Positions 41,792 to 51,067 of a stretch of 64,000 bases of DNA are shown here, piece by piece. A model generated the notes under the pieces. The model saw nothing but the letters and a program-made list of their open reading frames with translations, searched no databases and was not told where the DNA came from. How positions within the stretch are numbered: position 1 is the stretch's first letter; the number at the start of each line of letters is the position of its first letter. The DNA is from an uncultured Eubacterium sp. (GTDB lineage: Bacteria > Bacillota > Clostridia > Lachnospirales > Lachnospiraceae). Location: NCBI GenBank assembly GCA_910577225.1, contig CAJTMV010000016.1, positions 21,986 through 85,985 of the forward strand. Reading direction: 5' to 3'. The position numbers were made by a program, and so were the translations under genes.

Positions 41792-42933
41792 GAAAACGAA
41801 AGGTGATACTTGTATTTGGCACAAGGCCGGAGGCAGTGAAAATGTGTCCGCTTGTGCTGGAGCTGCAAAAATCAGGAGAGATACAAACGCAGGTCTGTCT
41901 AAGCGGGCAGCACAGGCAGATGCTGGACCAGGTAATGGGTATTTTTGGCATACGTGCAGAGCATGATCTGGATATTATGCGTCCGGGGCAGACACTGACC
42001 GGAATTACGATGCTTGTACTGGAGAAGTTCCAGGAAGTGCTGAGAAAGGAAAAACCAGACCTTGTGCTCGTACATGGGGATACGTCGACTTCTTTTGCAG
42101 CCGCGCTGGCAGCTTTTTATCAGAAGGTTCCTGTTGGACATGTGGAAGCAGGACTGCGTACGTATGACCGATATTCGCCGTTTCCGGAAGAGATGAACCG
42201 GAACCTGACCGCAAAGCTGGCGCTGCTTCATTTTGCGCCGACTGTCGGCAATCAGGAAAATCTCGCGAAAGAAAATATTACGCAGCATGTATATGTGACA
42301 GGCAATACAGTGATCGATGCATTTCACACAACCGTAAAGAAACAGTATGCGTTTCGGAATGAAACGTTAAGGAGCCTGGATTTGCAAAAGACAAAATGTG
42401 TAGTGGTCACAGCGCACAGAAGGGAAAATCTGGGACGCCCGCTGGAGAACATCTGCAGGGCCATCCGACGTCTGGCATGCCGGTATCCGGAAATGGCGTT
42501 TGTCTATCCGGTGCATTTAAATCCGGCAGTCAGGGATACCGCAGAAAGGCTGCTCTTGGATATGCCGAACGTATATTTAATTCCGCCGGTAGATGTAGAA
42601 GATATGCACAACTTAATCAGCCGCAGTTATCTGGTTATGACAGACTCCGGCGGACTGCAGGAAGAGGCTCCGGCGTGCGGCGTACCGGTACTTGTCCTAA
42701 GGACAGAGACAGAAAGGCCGGAAGCTGTGCAGGCAGGTACGGTAAAAGTCACAGGCACGCAGGAAGAGCGGATTTTTCAGGAAACCGTCAGACTGGTTGA
42801 AAACCACGGGGAATATGAAAAGATGGCAAAAGCGGCCAATCCATACGGGGACGGTCATGCGTGCGAGAGAATCGCAGGGCATATTTATGAATGGCTCCGG
42901 ATGCAGCATTCAGATGGAGACGTCAGCATATGA
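41788..42933 (+). CDS. wecB: UDP-N-acetylglucosamine 2-epimerase (non-hydrolysing)
   Basis: Interconverts UDP-GlcNAc and UDP-ManNAc, so the glycan probably contains ManNAc or a derivative. The 381-residue protein has VFGTRPEAVKMCPLVLE, LSGQHRQMLDQV, VHGDTSTSFAAALAAF, GHVEAGLRTYDRYSPFPEE, VVTAHRRENLG and DSGGLQEEAPACGVPVL, all diagnostic. ATGA overlaps with the previous gene and ATGA with the next. No UDP-ManNAc dehydrogenase (wecC) is seen nearby. Confidence 0.95.
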   Translation: MRKRKVILVFGTRPEAVKMCPLVLELQKSGEIQTQVCLSGQHRQMLDQVMGIFGIRAEHDLDIMRPGQTLTGITMLVLEKFQEVLRKEKPDLVLVHGDTSTSFAAALAAFYQKVPVGHVEAGLRTYDRYSPFPEEMNRNLTAKLALLHFAPTVGNQENLAKENITQHVYVTGNTVIDAFHTTVKKQYAFRNETLRSLDLQKTKCVVVTAHRRENLGRPLENICRAIRRLACRYPEMAFVYPVHLNPAVRDTAERLLLDMPNVYLIPPVDVEDMHNLISRSYLVMTDSGGLQEEAPACGVPVLVLRTETERPEAVQAGTVKVTGTQEERIFQETVRLVENHGEYEKMAKAANPYGDGHACERIAGHIYEWLRMQHSDGDVSI

Positions 42934-43718
42934 AGGCATTTTTTGAGATGTGGCAGCAGTTCGAACTGATTCAGACACTTGTAAAAAACGATCTGAAATC
43001 AAGGTATGCAGGATCTTTTTTCGGTCTGGTCTGGGCGTTTGCGCAGCCGGTTTTGACCATACTTGTATTTTGGTATGTGTTTGAGCTGGGATTTCGTACG
43101 GCGCCGGTAAATGAGGTAAGGTTTATTTTATGGTTTATACCAGCTTATATTCCATGGGTATATTTTCAGGACGCAGTCATTGGGACGGCCGGTTGTTTAC
43201 GGGAATATTCCTATCTTGTAAAGAAAATTAAATTTCCGGTACATGTCCTGCCAGCTGTCAAAATATTGTCTTCACTTGTGATTCATTCTTTTTTTATTGT
43301 ATTTATGATCGTGATTTTTTTGCTGTACCGGTATCCGGTGCCCGCGCTGGTCATTCAGCTGGTTTATTATATGGCTGCAATGACGTTTTTTCTGGCTGGT
43401 CTGGGCCTTTTGATGTCTGCGATAGCGGTATTTATGAAAGATTTTACCCAGATTATCAATATTTTGCTGCAGCTTGGGTTTTTTATGATTCCGGTATTTT
43501 GGAATGTCACAGATATGAAGCCGGAGGTGGTAATGGCGCTAAAGATCAATCCTGTTTTTTATATTGTTCAGGGGTATAGGGATTCGTTGCTGGATGGCGT
43601 CGCGTTTTGGGAGCATCCGCTGTATACGGTGTATTTTTGGAGCGTGTCGGGCATTCTTTTTGCAGCGGGGGCAGGCTTGTTCCAAACATCCAGAAAACAT
43701 TTTGCGGATCTGATTTAG
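42930..43718 (+). CDS. wzm: Polysaccharide ABC exporter permease (Wzm/TagG-like)
   Basis: A 262-residue ABC-2 permease starting at ATG 42930 (MKAFFEMWQQFELIQTLVKN), overlapping the wecB stop. The block LKSRYAGSFFGLVWAFAQPVL is characteristic of O-antigen and teichoic-acid exporters, as is FPVHVLPAVKILSSLVIH. Six membrane segments are predicted. It pairs with the ATPase downstream to move a finished lipid-linked glycan across the membrane. Confidence 0.92.
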   Translation: MKAFFEMWQQFELIQTLVKNDLKSRYAGSFFGLVWAFAQPVLTILVFWYVFELGFRTAPVNEVRFILWFIPAYIPWVYFQDAVIGTAGCLREYSYLVKKIKFPVHVLPAVKILSSLVIHSFFIVFMIVIFLLYRYPVPALVIQLVYYMAAMTFFLAGLGLLMSAIAVFMKDFTQIINILLQLGFFMIPVFWNVTDMKPEVVMALKINPVFYIVQGYRDSLLDGVAFWEHPLYTVYFWSVSGILFAAGAGLFQTSRKHFADLI

Positions 43719-43728
43719 AGGAAAAAAC

Positions 43729-44931
43729 ATGGAGAAACGGATGATAGATATCGGAAATGTGAGCAAAGTCTACCGGTTATACGAGAAACCCATCGACCGG
43801 CTCAAAGAGCTGCTGCTAAGGGAGAAAAAGCAGTATGGGAAAGAGTTTTACGCGTTGCGGCAGGTGAATCTTCGTATCTGTCAGGGAGAAACGGTAGGTA
43901 TTATAGGAAAGAACGGAGCCGGCAAGTCGACCCTGCTGAAGCTGATTACAGAAGTTCTTTCGCCCACGGAGGGAAGCGTGGAGGTTCATGGAAGGATTTC
44001 TGCTTTGCTGGAGCTGGGAGCCGGTTTTAATCCCGAGTATACAGGTATGGAAAACATCTATTTACAGGGAGCGATGCTTGGGATGAAACAAAAAGAGATT
44101 GCACAAAAAGTACCGTCGATTGCAGCTTTCGCTGATATCGGGGATTTTATTCACCAGCCGGTGAAGTCTTACTCCAGCGGTATGTTTGCGCGTCTTGCTT
44201 TTGCGGCTGCGGTTCATACAGAACCGGAAATACTGATTGTAGACGAGGCGCTTTCCGTAGGCGATACCAAATTTCAGATCAAATGCATGGACCATATGAA
44301 AAAGATGATGAGCGCAGGAACAACGGTTTTGTTTGTTTCCCATGATATCAACGCGATCCGCCGGTTTTGCGAAAGGGCTGTCTGGATCCATGCTGGCGAG
44401 GTTCGGATGGATGGACAGGTAAACCGGGTGTGCGATGCCTATCTGGATTTCTTAAAATGCGGGGAAGATCCAGCGCGGATAAAAAAGAAGATTCCCGCGT
44501 TTATAAAAAAAGAAGGAATTGCGGAGATTGTCGATTTTTGCGTGGAAGATGAAAGCGGAATCGTAGAGGACGAGGTGCTTTATGATATGCCGCTTAAGAT
44601 TACCGTGACCTATGACGTTTACGAGGAGGATTTTAAAGATGCTGTGCTGGGTGTTGCGTTAAGGAGCAAAGACGATGATTATACCTGCGGTCTGAATACG
44701 CTTTTGGATCAGGTGAAAATACCATGGAAATACGGCAGAAATCAGGTGAAATTGCATTTTCCTTATGGCATACGGGCCGCAGGTGGCGAATATTATTTTG
44801 AAGCAGCGCTGGAGGATCAGACAGCAACCGTTGGGTTTCACTATATACAAAGAGTAAAGCGGATGCATGTCATTATGGAATACGAAAGCGAAGGAAGATA
44901 CAACATACCACATGTATGGGAGACAGGATGA
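43729..44931 (+). CDS. wzt: Polysaccharide ABC exporter ATPase with C-terminal glycan-binding domain (Wzt)
   Basis: A 400-residue ATPase. Residues 1-240 form the ABC domain: GIIGKNGAGKSTLLKLI (Walker A), LLELGAGFNPEYTGMENI (typical of the Wzt/TagH group), SYSSGMFARLAFA (signature) and ILIVDEALSVGD (Walker B). Residues 255-400 are a separate beta-rich domain (VDFCVEDESGIV, LGVALRSKDDDY, YFEAALEDQ) like the Wzt C-terminal carbohydrate-binding domain, which in Gram-negatives recognises the end cap of the glycan before export. A methyltransferase follows at once, and methyl caps are the classic recognised feature. Confidence 0.92.
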   Translation: MEKRMIDIGNVSKVYRLYEKPIDRLKELLLREKKQYGKEFYALRQVNLRICQGETVGIIGKNGAGKSTLLKLITEVLSPTEGSVEVHGRISALLELGAGFNPEYTGMENIYLQGAMLGMKQKEIAQKVPSIAAFADIGDFIHQPVKSYSSGMFARLAFAAAVHTEPEILIVDEALSVGDTKFQIKCMDHMKKMMSAGTTVLFVSHDINAIRRFCERAVWIHAGEVRMDGQVNRVCDAYLDFLKCGEDPARIKKKIPAFIKKEGIAEIVDFCVEDESGIVEDEVLYDMPLKITVTYDVYEEDFKDAVLGVALRSKDDDYTCGLNTLLDQVKIPWKYGRNQVKLHFPYGIRAAGGEYYFEAALEDQTATVGFHYIQRVKRMHVIMEYESEGRYNIPHVWETG

Positions 44932-46154
44932 TGCAGACTTATCATTATGAATTAGATCTTGATTGTGTAAACAGTAATTCCCTGATTGCCAGGCAGATTG
45001 CCAAAGGCAGCAGGGTGCTGGAGTTTGGGCCGGCGTATGGGAGACTGACAAAGTATATGCAAAAGAGCCTGTCCTGTACGGTAGATCTGGTGGAGCTGGA
45101 CGAGGAAGCAGGCAGTCATGCGATGGTTTATGCGAGAACGGCCTGTGTGGGAGATCCTGACGGGGATATTGAAACGTATCGATGGGAAAGCATACTGGAC
45201 AAAAGAACGTATGATTATATTATTTTTGCAGATGTTCTGGAGCATTTACGGTCGCCGCAGAAAGTACTGTCCGTGTGCAGGCAGCATTTAAACGAAAAGG
45301 GAGTTATTTTATGCTCTGTTCCGAACATTGCCCATTCCTCGGTTATTCTTTCGCTTTGGAACGGTGATTTTACGTATCAGGATACGGGTCTGCTGGACCG
45401 GTCGCATGTGCATTTTTTTACCAAAAAGACGTTTTCCGATATGGCAGACCGGTGTGGATATGAGATTATGGATATACAGGAAATTGTAAGCGCAGTGGGA
45501 CAAAACGAGATCCCGTATATGTATGATATGGTACCGGCAGCAGTAGAAAGCGGTTTGAGATTTCGCATGGAAGGGGAAGTATACCAGTACCTGTTCCGTC
45601 TGCAGAAAAAAGAATCCTGCGCGGCAGGTACGGCAAGAGTCGTAAATTATGGAAGCCGGGGCGGATACTCCTGTATCTGCTACATCAGGCAGAAAACAGA
45701 CGCGGATTTTAACAATGGAAAATATATTGAAAAAAGGTATGGAAACAGGCTGGCGGATATTTATTTTGATTTGCGGACATTTGCGGACATCGAGGGATTA
45801 TGTATCAAATTGATAGAAAAAAGTGCGTTCATCAAAATGAAAAGCATAGAACTGGATCACGTTCCCCGGCAGTTCGAAACAAATGGACAGGCAGTCGGGG
45901 ATGGCTGGTACGTGTTTGCAGATGAAGCCAGGGTTTATTTAAGGATTCTGGAAGATGCGCCGGCTGTTTTGCATCTGCAGTACGAAGTAACGGTTACAGA
46001 AGCTGATCTGGCTCATGAGATGGCAGGAATTTTCCGGCGGCAGGAAGAGAAACTGCGCAGGATGAAAGAACAATACTGTCAGGATCTGAACCGAAAAGAA
46101 GAGTATATACTGGAAGAACTGCTGGGAGAGATCGCAGGCAGCGACAGCGAATAG
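44928..46154 (+). CDS. SAM-dependent methyltransferase with extra C-terminal region
   Basis: A 408-residue protein starting at ATG 44928 behind GGGAG and overlapping the wzt stop. Residues 28-190 are a class I methyltransferase: RVLEFGPAYGRLTKYMQ (motif I), VDLVELDEEAGSHA, YDYIIFADVLEHLRSPQKVL and VILCSVPNIAHSSV. The remaining 200 residues are of unknown function and end in a charged helix (RRQEEKLRRMKEQYCQDLNR). Its place directly after the Wzt gene suggests it methylates or caps the chain end that Wzt recognises. That link is inference. Confidence 0.82.
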   Translation: MMQTYHYELDLDCVNSNSLIARQIAKGSRVLEFGPAYGRLTKYMQKSLSCTVDLVELDEEAGSHAMVYARTACVGDPDGDIETYRWESILDKRTYDYIIFADVLEHLRSPQKVLSVCRQHLNEKGVILCSVPNIAHSSVILSLWNGDFTYQDTGLLDRSHVHFFTKKTFSDMADRCGYEIMDIQEIVSAVGQNEIPYMYDMVPAAVESGLRFRMEGEVYQYLFRLQKKESCAAGTARVVNYGSRGGYSCICYIRQKTDADFNNGKYIEKRYGNRLADIYFDLRTFADIEGLCIKLIEKSAFIKMKSIELDHVPRQFETNGQAVGDGWYVFADEARVYLRILEDAPAVLHLQYEVTVTEADLAHEMAGIFRRQEEKLRRMKEQYCQDLNRKEEYILEELLGEIAGSDSE

Positions 46155-46159
46155 ATGGG

Positions 46160-48946
46160 ATGGAAAGCAGGATGAATATCACGCAGGCAAAAGAGAAGAT
46201 GCGGTATATCATAACGGAGAATCAGGAGCTGAAAGACAGCAACGACAGGCTGAAAAAAGAACTGGAAAATATGCAGAAGGAAAGAGATGCGTACCGGGAA
46301 CATTTCGAGATGATAAACAACGCGGCTTTCTGGAAAATCACATATCCGATGCGGGCCGCGCTCTCAGCTGCAGGCAGGCTTGCATCAGGGGCCGGATATA
46401 TGGCGCAGTCATACGCCGCGCTGGTGAAAAAGGTGCCGTATTCGGTAAAAAACCGTGGGCTTTACAATACGCTCATACGGGTCGTTACAAGAGGCAGATC
46501 TGCTGCCGCTGCCGCTAAAAAAAATGCCAGAGTATCGGTGCGCGCTAAGGAGGAGGATACCTGGACAGAGCTTTTGGAAAGACTGGAACATACCCCGCAT
46601 GATTTTATTGACATCTTCGGGGTGCCGATGGGATGGAATACGCCATTGTTTCAGCGGTTCCAGCATATATCCATGCAGGTGGGCAAAGCGGGCGGGATTT
46701 CGTTTTATGGAGCACATCCGGCTGTAGATAAGGATGTGGAGACGTATCAGTTTATCACCCCATATCTGTGCCTGGTAAACCTGGAAAACGCGCAGTCCAG
46801 GAGACGTTTTTTTGAGATTATGGACGACCGGCAGGAATTGAAATACATCCGGGTACAGTCGATAGATCTTGCAACCTCGATCGACGACCTGGAAAGATAC
46901 ATGCAAAAGGGATATGAGATCGTGTATGAATACATAGACGAGCTATCCCCGCAGATTACAGGACAAATACCGGATTTTGTGTTAAAGAGGCATGAATATA
47001 TACTTAGAAACGAGGACATTATCGCGGTTGCCACATCCGACAAGCTATTTGCGCAGATGAAGCCGTACAGGAGCCGGAATATGGCGATGATTTGCAATGG
47101 AGCAGATTATCAGCACTGGAATGTAAAAAAAGAGGATCTGGAGTGCCCTGAGGAATTACAGGAAGCCGTAAACAGCGGAAAATGGATCGTTGGGTACCAT
47201 GGCGCTCTGGCATCATGGGTAGATTTTCAGCTGCTTGCAGACATTGCGTCGGATGGCAGGTACCTGCTGCTTTTGATCGGGCATGAGCACGATGCAAATA
47301 TGCGAAAAAGCGGGATTTTGGATATGGAAAACGTGTTGTTTTTAGGAGCAAAGCCATATCGTGAACTGAACCGGTACGCGGCGTTTTATGATGTTGCGAT
47401 ACTGCCGTTTCGAATCAGCGATCTTACCTTATCGGTATCACCGGTCAAAATATTCGAATATATGGCTCTGGAAAAGCCGATCGTCACCAGCGCATTGCCA
47501 GAGTGTAAAAAATACAGCTCCTGTCTTTGCGCCGGCACTCCGCAGGAATTTATGGAAAAGCTGGAACAGGCGGTACAATTAAAAGAAGATGCAGCGTACA
47601 AAGAACAGCTGCGCACCGACGCGCTGAATCATACATGGGATGCGGTTGCGAAGGAAACGGCAGAGCTGGTAAAAGAGCATCACAGGAACAAAGCCGTCCG
47701 GTCTGTCAAGACGCGGCAGCGTACCGGAATGCAAAAAACCGGCAACGTACAGGAAAGCATGCTGCATGCGGCATATACGCAGAAAGAGATGCGCGCATAT
47801 ATATCTGAGATTCTTAAGATTCCATCGCGCAGACGGGCGGAAAGCTATCGGGAGCTTGCGGATACTCCGTTTGTAAGAAAAGAAAACAGCACGAAAATCA
47901 TTGCCTACTATCTGACGCAGTTTCATCCGGATCCGCATAATGAGATCTGGTGGGGAAAGGGCGTCACAGAATGGGACAATGTCAGCAGGGCGGTTCCGCA
48001 GTTTATCGGACATTATCAGCCCAGGTTTCCGGGAGAACTGGGATACTATGACCTTCGGATCGAAGACCAGATGAAAAGACAGGTGGAGCTGGCGAAATGG
48101 TATGGAATCTATGGATTCTCGTTTTATTATTACTGGTTTAACGGAGAGCGTCTCCTGGAGGCGCCGCTGGAAATGTTTCTGGCGCATACAGAGATCTCGT
48201 TTCCATTTTCTTTGTGCTGGGCAAATGAGAACTGGACCAGGCGCTTTGACGGGACGAACAGCGACGTACTGATGGAGCAGCCTGTTTCGGAAAAAAGCTA
48301 CAAAAATGTGATCGCCGATATGATCCGGTTTTTGACAGACAGCCGTTACATTACGGTTGCTGGAAAAAAACTCGTTACAGTATACCGTCCGTCTCTGATG
48401 CCGAGAGTGAAGGAAGTATTAAAATACTGGCGCAAATACTGTCTGGAACATGGGGCCGGAGAGCTTTACCTGATCGCGGTGAAGGAGCATACGATCGAGC
48501 GGGACTGGCTAAAGGAAGGCTACGATGCGGTCAGCGAATTTCATCCGGGTACGTTGTACGCATATTGTAAAAATATTACGGATCAGATACATACGGTGCG
48601 GAAAGATTTTGCCGGGGAGATCTTTTCTTATGAAGATATCGTACGGGAAAAAAAGTATTTTCAATATGACTACCCAAAGCTGTACCGGGCAGTGATGCCA
48701 ATGTGGGATAATACCGCAAGGAGAAACCATAAGGGGATGATCTTTCATGGCTCCACGCCAAAATTGTATAAGCAGTGGCTGAAAGACGTTGTGAAAGAAT
48801 GCGGGGAGAGGCCGGATCTGGAGGAACGTATGGTGTTTTTGAATGCCTGGAACGAGTGGGGAGAAGGGGCTTATATGGAGCCGGACAAGAGGTATGGGTA
48901 TGCTTATCTGGCGGCTACGCGGGAGGTTTTGGAGGAGGAAATGTGA
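46160..48946 (+). CDS. Coiled-coil / glycosyltransferase 4 / WbsX fusion protein
   Basis: A 928-residue, probably cytosolic, three-part protein. Residues 10-45 form a coiled coil (TENQELKDSNDRLKKELENM). Residues 145-520 are GT-B glycosyltransferase-like, with GYHGALASWVDFQLLADIA, NVLFLGAKPYRELNRYAAFY and SPVKIFEYMALEKPIV. Residues 565-925 match the WbsX group (PF14307, GH99-like fold): KIIAYYLTQFHPDPHNEIWW, FYYYWFNGERLLEAPL, WANENWTRRFDG and FLNAWNEWGEGAYMEP. WbsX domains occur in O-antigen and rhamnan loci and their reaction is uncertain. The start could be ATG 46160 or 46172. Confidence 0.85.
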   Translation: MESRMNITQAKEKMRYIITENQELKDSNDRLKKELENMQKERDAYREHFEMINNAAFWKITYPMRAALSAAGRLASGAGYMAQSYAALVKKVPYSVKNRGLYNTLIRVVTRGRSAAAAAKKNARVSVRAKEEDTWTELLERLEHTPHDFIDIFGVPMGWNTPLFQRFQHISMQVGKAGGISFYGAHPAVDKDVETYQFITPYLCLVNLENAQSRRRFFEIMDDRQELKYIRVQSIDLATSIDDLERYMQKGYEIVYEYIDELSPQITGQIPDFVLKRHEYILRNEDIIAVATSDKLFAQMKPYRSRNMAMICNGADYQHWNVKKEDLECPEELQEAVNSGKWIVGYHGALASWVDFQLLADIASDGRYLLLLIGHEHDANMRKSGILDMENVLFLGAKPYRELNRYAAFYDVAILPFRISDLTLSVSPVKIFEYMALEKPIVTSALPECKKYSSCLCAGTPQEFMEKLEQAVQLKEDAAYKEQLRTDALNHTWDAVAKETAELVKEHHRNKAVRSVKTRQRTGMQKTGNVQESMLHAAYTQKEMRAYISEILKIPSRRRAESYRELADTPFVRKENSTKIIAYYLTQFHPDPHNEIWWGKGVTEWDNVSRAVPQFIGHYQPRFPGELGYYDLRIEDQMKRQVELAKWYGIYGFSFYYYWFNGERLLEAPLEMFLAHTEISFPFSLCWANENWTRRFDGTNSDVLMEQPVSEKSYKNVIADMIRFLTDSRYITVAGKKLVTVYRPSLMPRVKEVLKYWRKYCLEHGAGELYLIAVKEHTIERDWLKEGYDAVSEFHPGTLYAYCKNITDQIHTVRKDFAGEIFSYEDIVREKKYFQYDYPKLYRAVMPMWDNTARRNHKGMIFHGSTPKLYKQWLKDVVKECGERPDLEERMVFLNAWNEWGEGAYMEPDKRYGYAYLAATREVLEEEM

Positions 48947-49000
48947 GGATTGGCAGAAAATCATTGGAGTGCTGGGAATACAGATAAGGGGATTGGCAGG

Positions 49001-50125
49001 ATGAAATACGATAAAATTATTATCGGAGCTGGCTTTTACGGATTATATGCCGCGCTTTTTTGTGGAAAAACCGGACAGTCGGTACTTGTACTGGAATGTG
49101 ATTCGCAACCGTTTCGCAGGGCAACTTATATTAATCAGGCGAGAGTACATCAGGGATATCATTATCCAAGATCGATAGCAACGGCAATGAAGTCAGCCGG
49201 GTATTTTGAACGTTTTTTTCGGGATTACGGATTTTGTATTTATCGGGAATTTGATCAGATATATGCGACATCCAGTCGGTATTCCTGGTCAGATGCAAAA
49301 CAGTTTCAGCATTTTTGCCGGGCAGCCGGTATTCCATGCGAAGAGGTCTGTCCTGGGAAATTTTTTCAGGATGGAATGTGTGACGGAGCATTTTTGACAA
49401 GGGAATATACCTATGACGCAATGATTTTAAAAAACTATTTATTAGATGAAATACGTGCGTTCAGGCAGGTGGACATTCGTTTTCAGGCAAATATCGTTCA
49501 GATAGAACAGCAGCAGGATGTGTACGAACTGACACTGGACGATGGAAAAAAATATCAGACTGATTTTTTATTAAATGCCGCTTATGCGTCCACTAATCAG
49601 GTTTTGGATATGCTTGGGTATGAAAAATTTAAAATCAAATATGAATTGTGTGAAATCATCTTATGTGATGTGAATGATCTGTTAAGTAACTATGGATTTA
49701 CGATTATGGATGGGCCGTTTTTCTCAATTATGCCATTTGGAAAAACCGGTCTGCATTCACTAACGTCCGTTACATTTACGCCGCATGCAGTCAGTTATAC
49801 GCCGGTACCTGTATTTGACTGTCAGAATCAGTCTGGAGGATATTGCAGCACGCTGCATTTGGGCAACTGTAATGATTGTCCGGCGAAACCACATACGGCA
49901 TATCAGTATATGAATCATCTGGCAGGAAAATATCTTAAGGAAGACTATCGGTTTACTTATAACAAATCATTGTTTTCCATGAAGCCGATACTGATGAGTT
50001 CGGAAATCGACGATTCGAGACCGACTGTAATACGAACATATTCGAAGAACCCAACGTTTGTCGGAGTATTATCGGGAAAGATTAATACAGTATATGATCT
50101 GGATGAGGTGTTAAAGAATGGGTAG
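49001..50125 (+). CDS. FAD-dependent oxidoreductase (DAO-like)
   Basis: A 374-residue flavoprotein. The FAD-binding fold is clear at the start: YDKIIIGAGFYGLYAALF (GxGxxG) and VLVLECDSQPFRRAT, followed by INQARVHQGYHYPRSIATA, a conserved block of DAO-type enzymes found in polysaccharide clusters. I begin at ATG 49001, nine bases after AAGGGG; the reading frame extends upstream without a site. It overlaps the next gene by 8 bp. It is the first of five tightly linked genes here and may oxidise a sugar or lipid-linked sugar. Confidence 0.8.
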   Translation: MKYDKIIIGAGFYGLYAALFCGKTGQSVLVLECDSQPFRRATYINQARVHQGYHYPRSIATAMKSAGYFERFFRDYGFCIYREFDQIYATSSRYSWSDAKQFQHFCRAAGIPCEEVCPGKFFQDGMCDGAFLTREYTYDAMILKNYLLDEIRAFRQVDIRFQANIVQIEQQQDVYELTLDDGKKYQTDFLLNAAYASTNQVLDMLGYEKFKIKYELCEIILCDVNDLLSNYGFTIMDGPFFSIMPFGKTGLHSLTSVTFTPHAVSYTPVPVFDCQNQSGGYCSTLHLGNCNDCPAKPHTAYQYMNHLAGKYLKEDYRFTYNKSLFSMKPILMSSEIDDSRPTVIRTYSKNPTFVGVLSGKINTVYDLDEVLKNG

Positions 50126-51056
50126 CAAAGAGAAGAATTTTATATCTGCGGTTATTTATGTACATAATGCACAAGAGCATATTGGGAGCTTTTTAAAAAA
50201 TATCATACAGGTTTTGGAGAAGTATTTTGAGCATTCAGAGATCATTTGTGTGGATGACGACTCAGACGATCATAGTGTCCTTGCAATCAGAGAAGCCGGA
50301 AGTCGGGTAGAAACAGTCAGCATATCTGTGCTTCATATGAGTTATTTTCATGGAACCGAAGCGGCAATGGGGGCAGGTACAGATCTGGCTATCGGAGACT
50401 TTGTTTTGGAATTTGATACGACACATCAGGATTTTACAAATGAAACAGTTATGGAAGTGTACCGGAAATCCCTGGAAGGATATGATATTGTAAGCGCATC
50501 GCCGTTATGCAGGCAGAAGATGGCTTCCCGGATGTTTTACCGGATGCTGAATCGGGCAGTTCATTATTCTTATGAGATTCAGACGGAACGTTTTCGTATT
50601 CTGAGCCGTCGTGCGCTGAACCGGATTGGCAGTATGAACCGTACTGTACCGTATCGTAAGGCCGTGTATGCCGGATGCGGCCTGCAAATGTCAGGTATCA
50701 GGTATGAACCGACGGTTCGTATCCGTAATGGTACAGATAAAACAGAAAAGAAATATCGGTGGAATCTGGCTGCTGACACGCTGATCTTATTTACGCAGAC
50801 GGGTTATAAGATTGCGTTTCTGATGACAATGATGATGATGTGTGTCGCTGTTTTTATGGCTGTGTATTCCGTTATTATATATATCACCAGTACGCCGGTA
50901 GCAGGCTGGATGACAACCATTTTATTTATGTCAGTTGCATTTTTTGGGTTATTCGGCATATTGACCGTAATGATCAAATATCTGCAGATCCTGGTAAATC
51001 TTGTATTTCGGAAAAAGGATTACAATTTCGAAACAATTGAAAAGTTAACACGATAA
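50118..51056 (+). CDS. Glycosyltransferase family 2 with two C-terminal membrane segments (GtrB-like)
   Basis: A 312-residue membrane-anchored GT2. The N-terminal domain has FISAVIYVHNAQEHIGSFLK, IICVDDDSDDHSV and FVLEFDTTHQDFTNE (in place of the usual DADLQ), and two membrane segments follow (about 235-260 and 268-300). This shape is that of polyprenyl-phosphate sugar synthases such as GtrB/DPM1. The altered D-T-T motif differs from canonical members. The start overlaps the preceding gene and follows GAGGTG. Confidence 0.78.
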   Translation: MGSKEKNFISAVIYVHNAQEHIGSFLKNIIQVLEKYFEHSEIICVDDDSDDHSVLAIREAGSRVETVSISVLHMSYFHGTEAAMGAGTDLAIGDFVLEFDTTHQDFTNETVMEVYRKSLEGYDIVSASPLCRQKMASRMFYRMLNRAVHYSYEIQTERFRILSRRALNRIGSMNRTVPYRKAVYAGCGLQMSGIRYEPTVRIRNGTDKTEKKYRWNLAADTLILFTQTGYKIAFLMTMMMMCVAVFMAVYSVIIYITSTPVAGWMTTILFMSVAFFGLFGILTVMIKYLQILVNLVFRKKDYNFETIEKLTR

Positions 51057-51067
51057 GGAGAAGAAAC

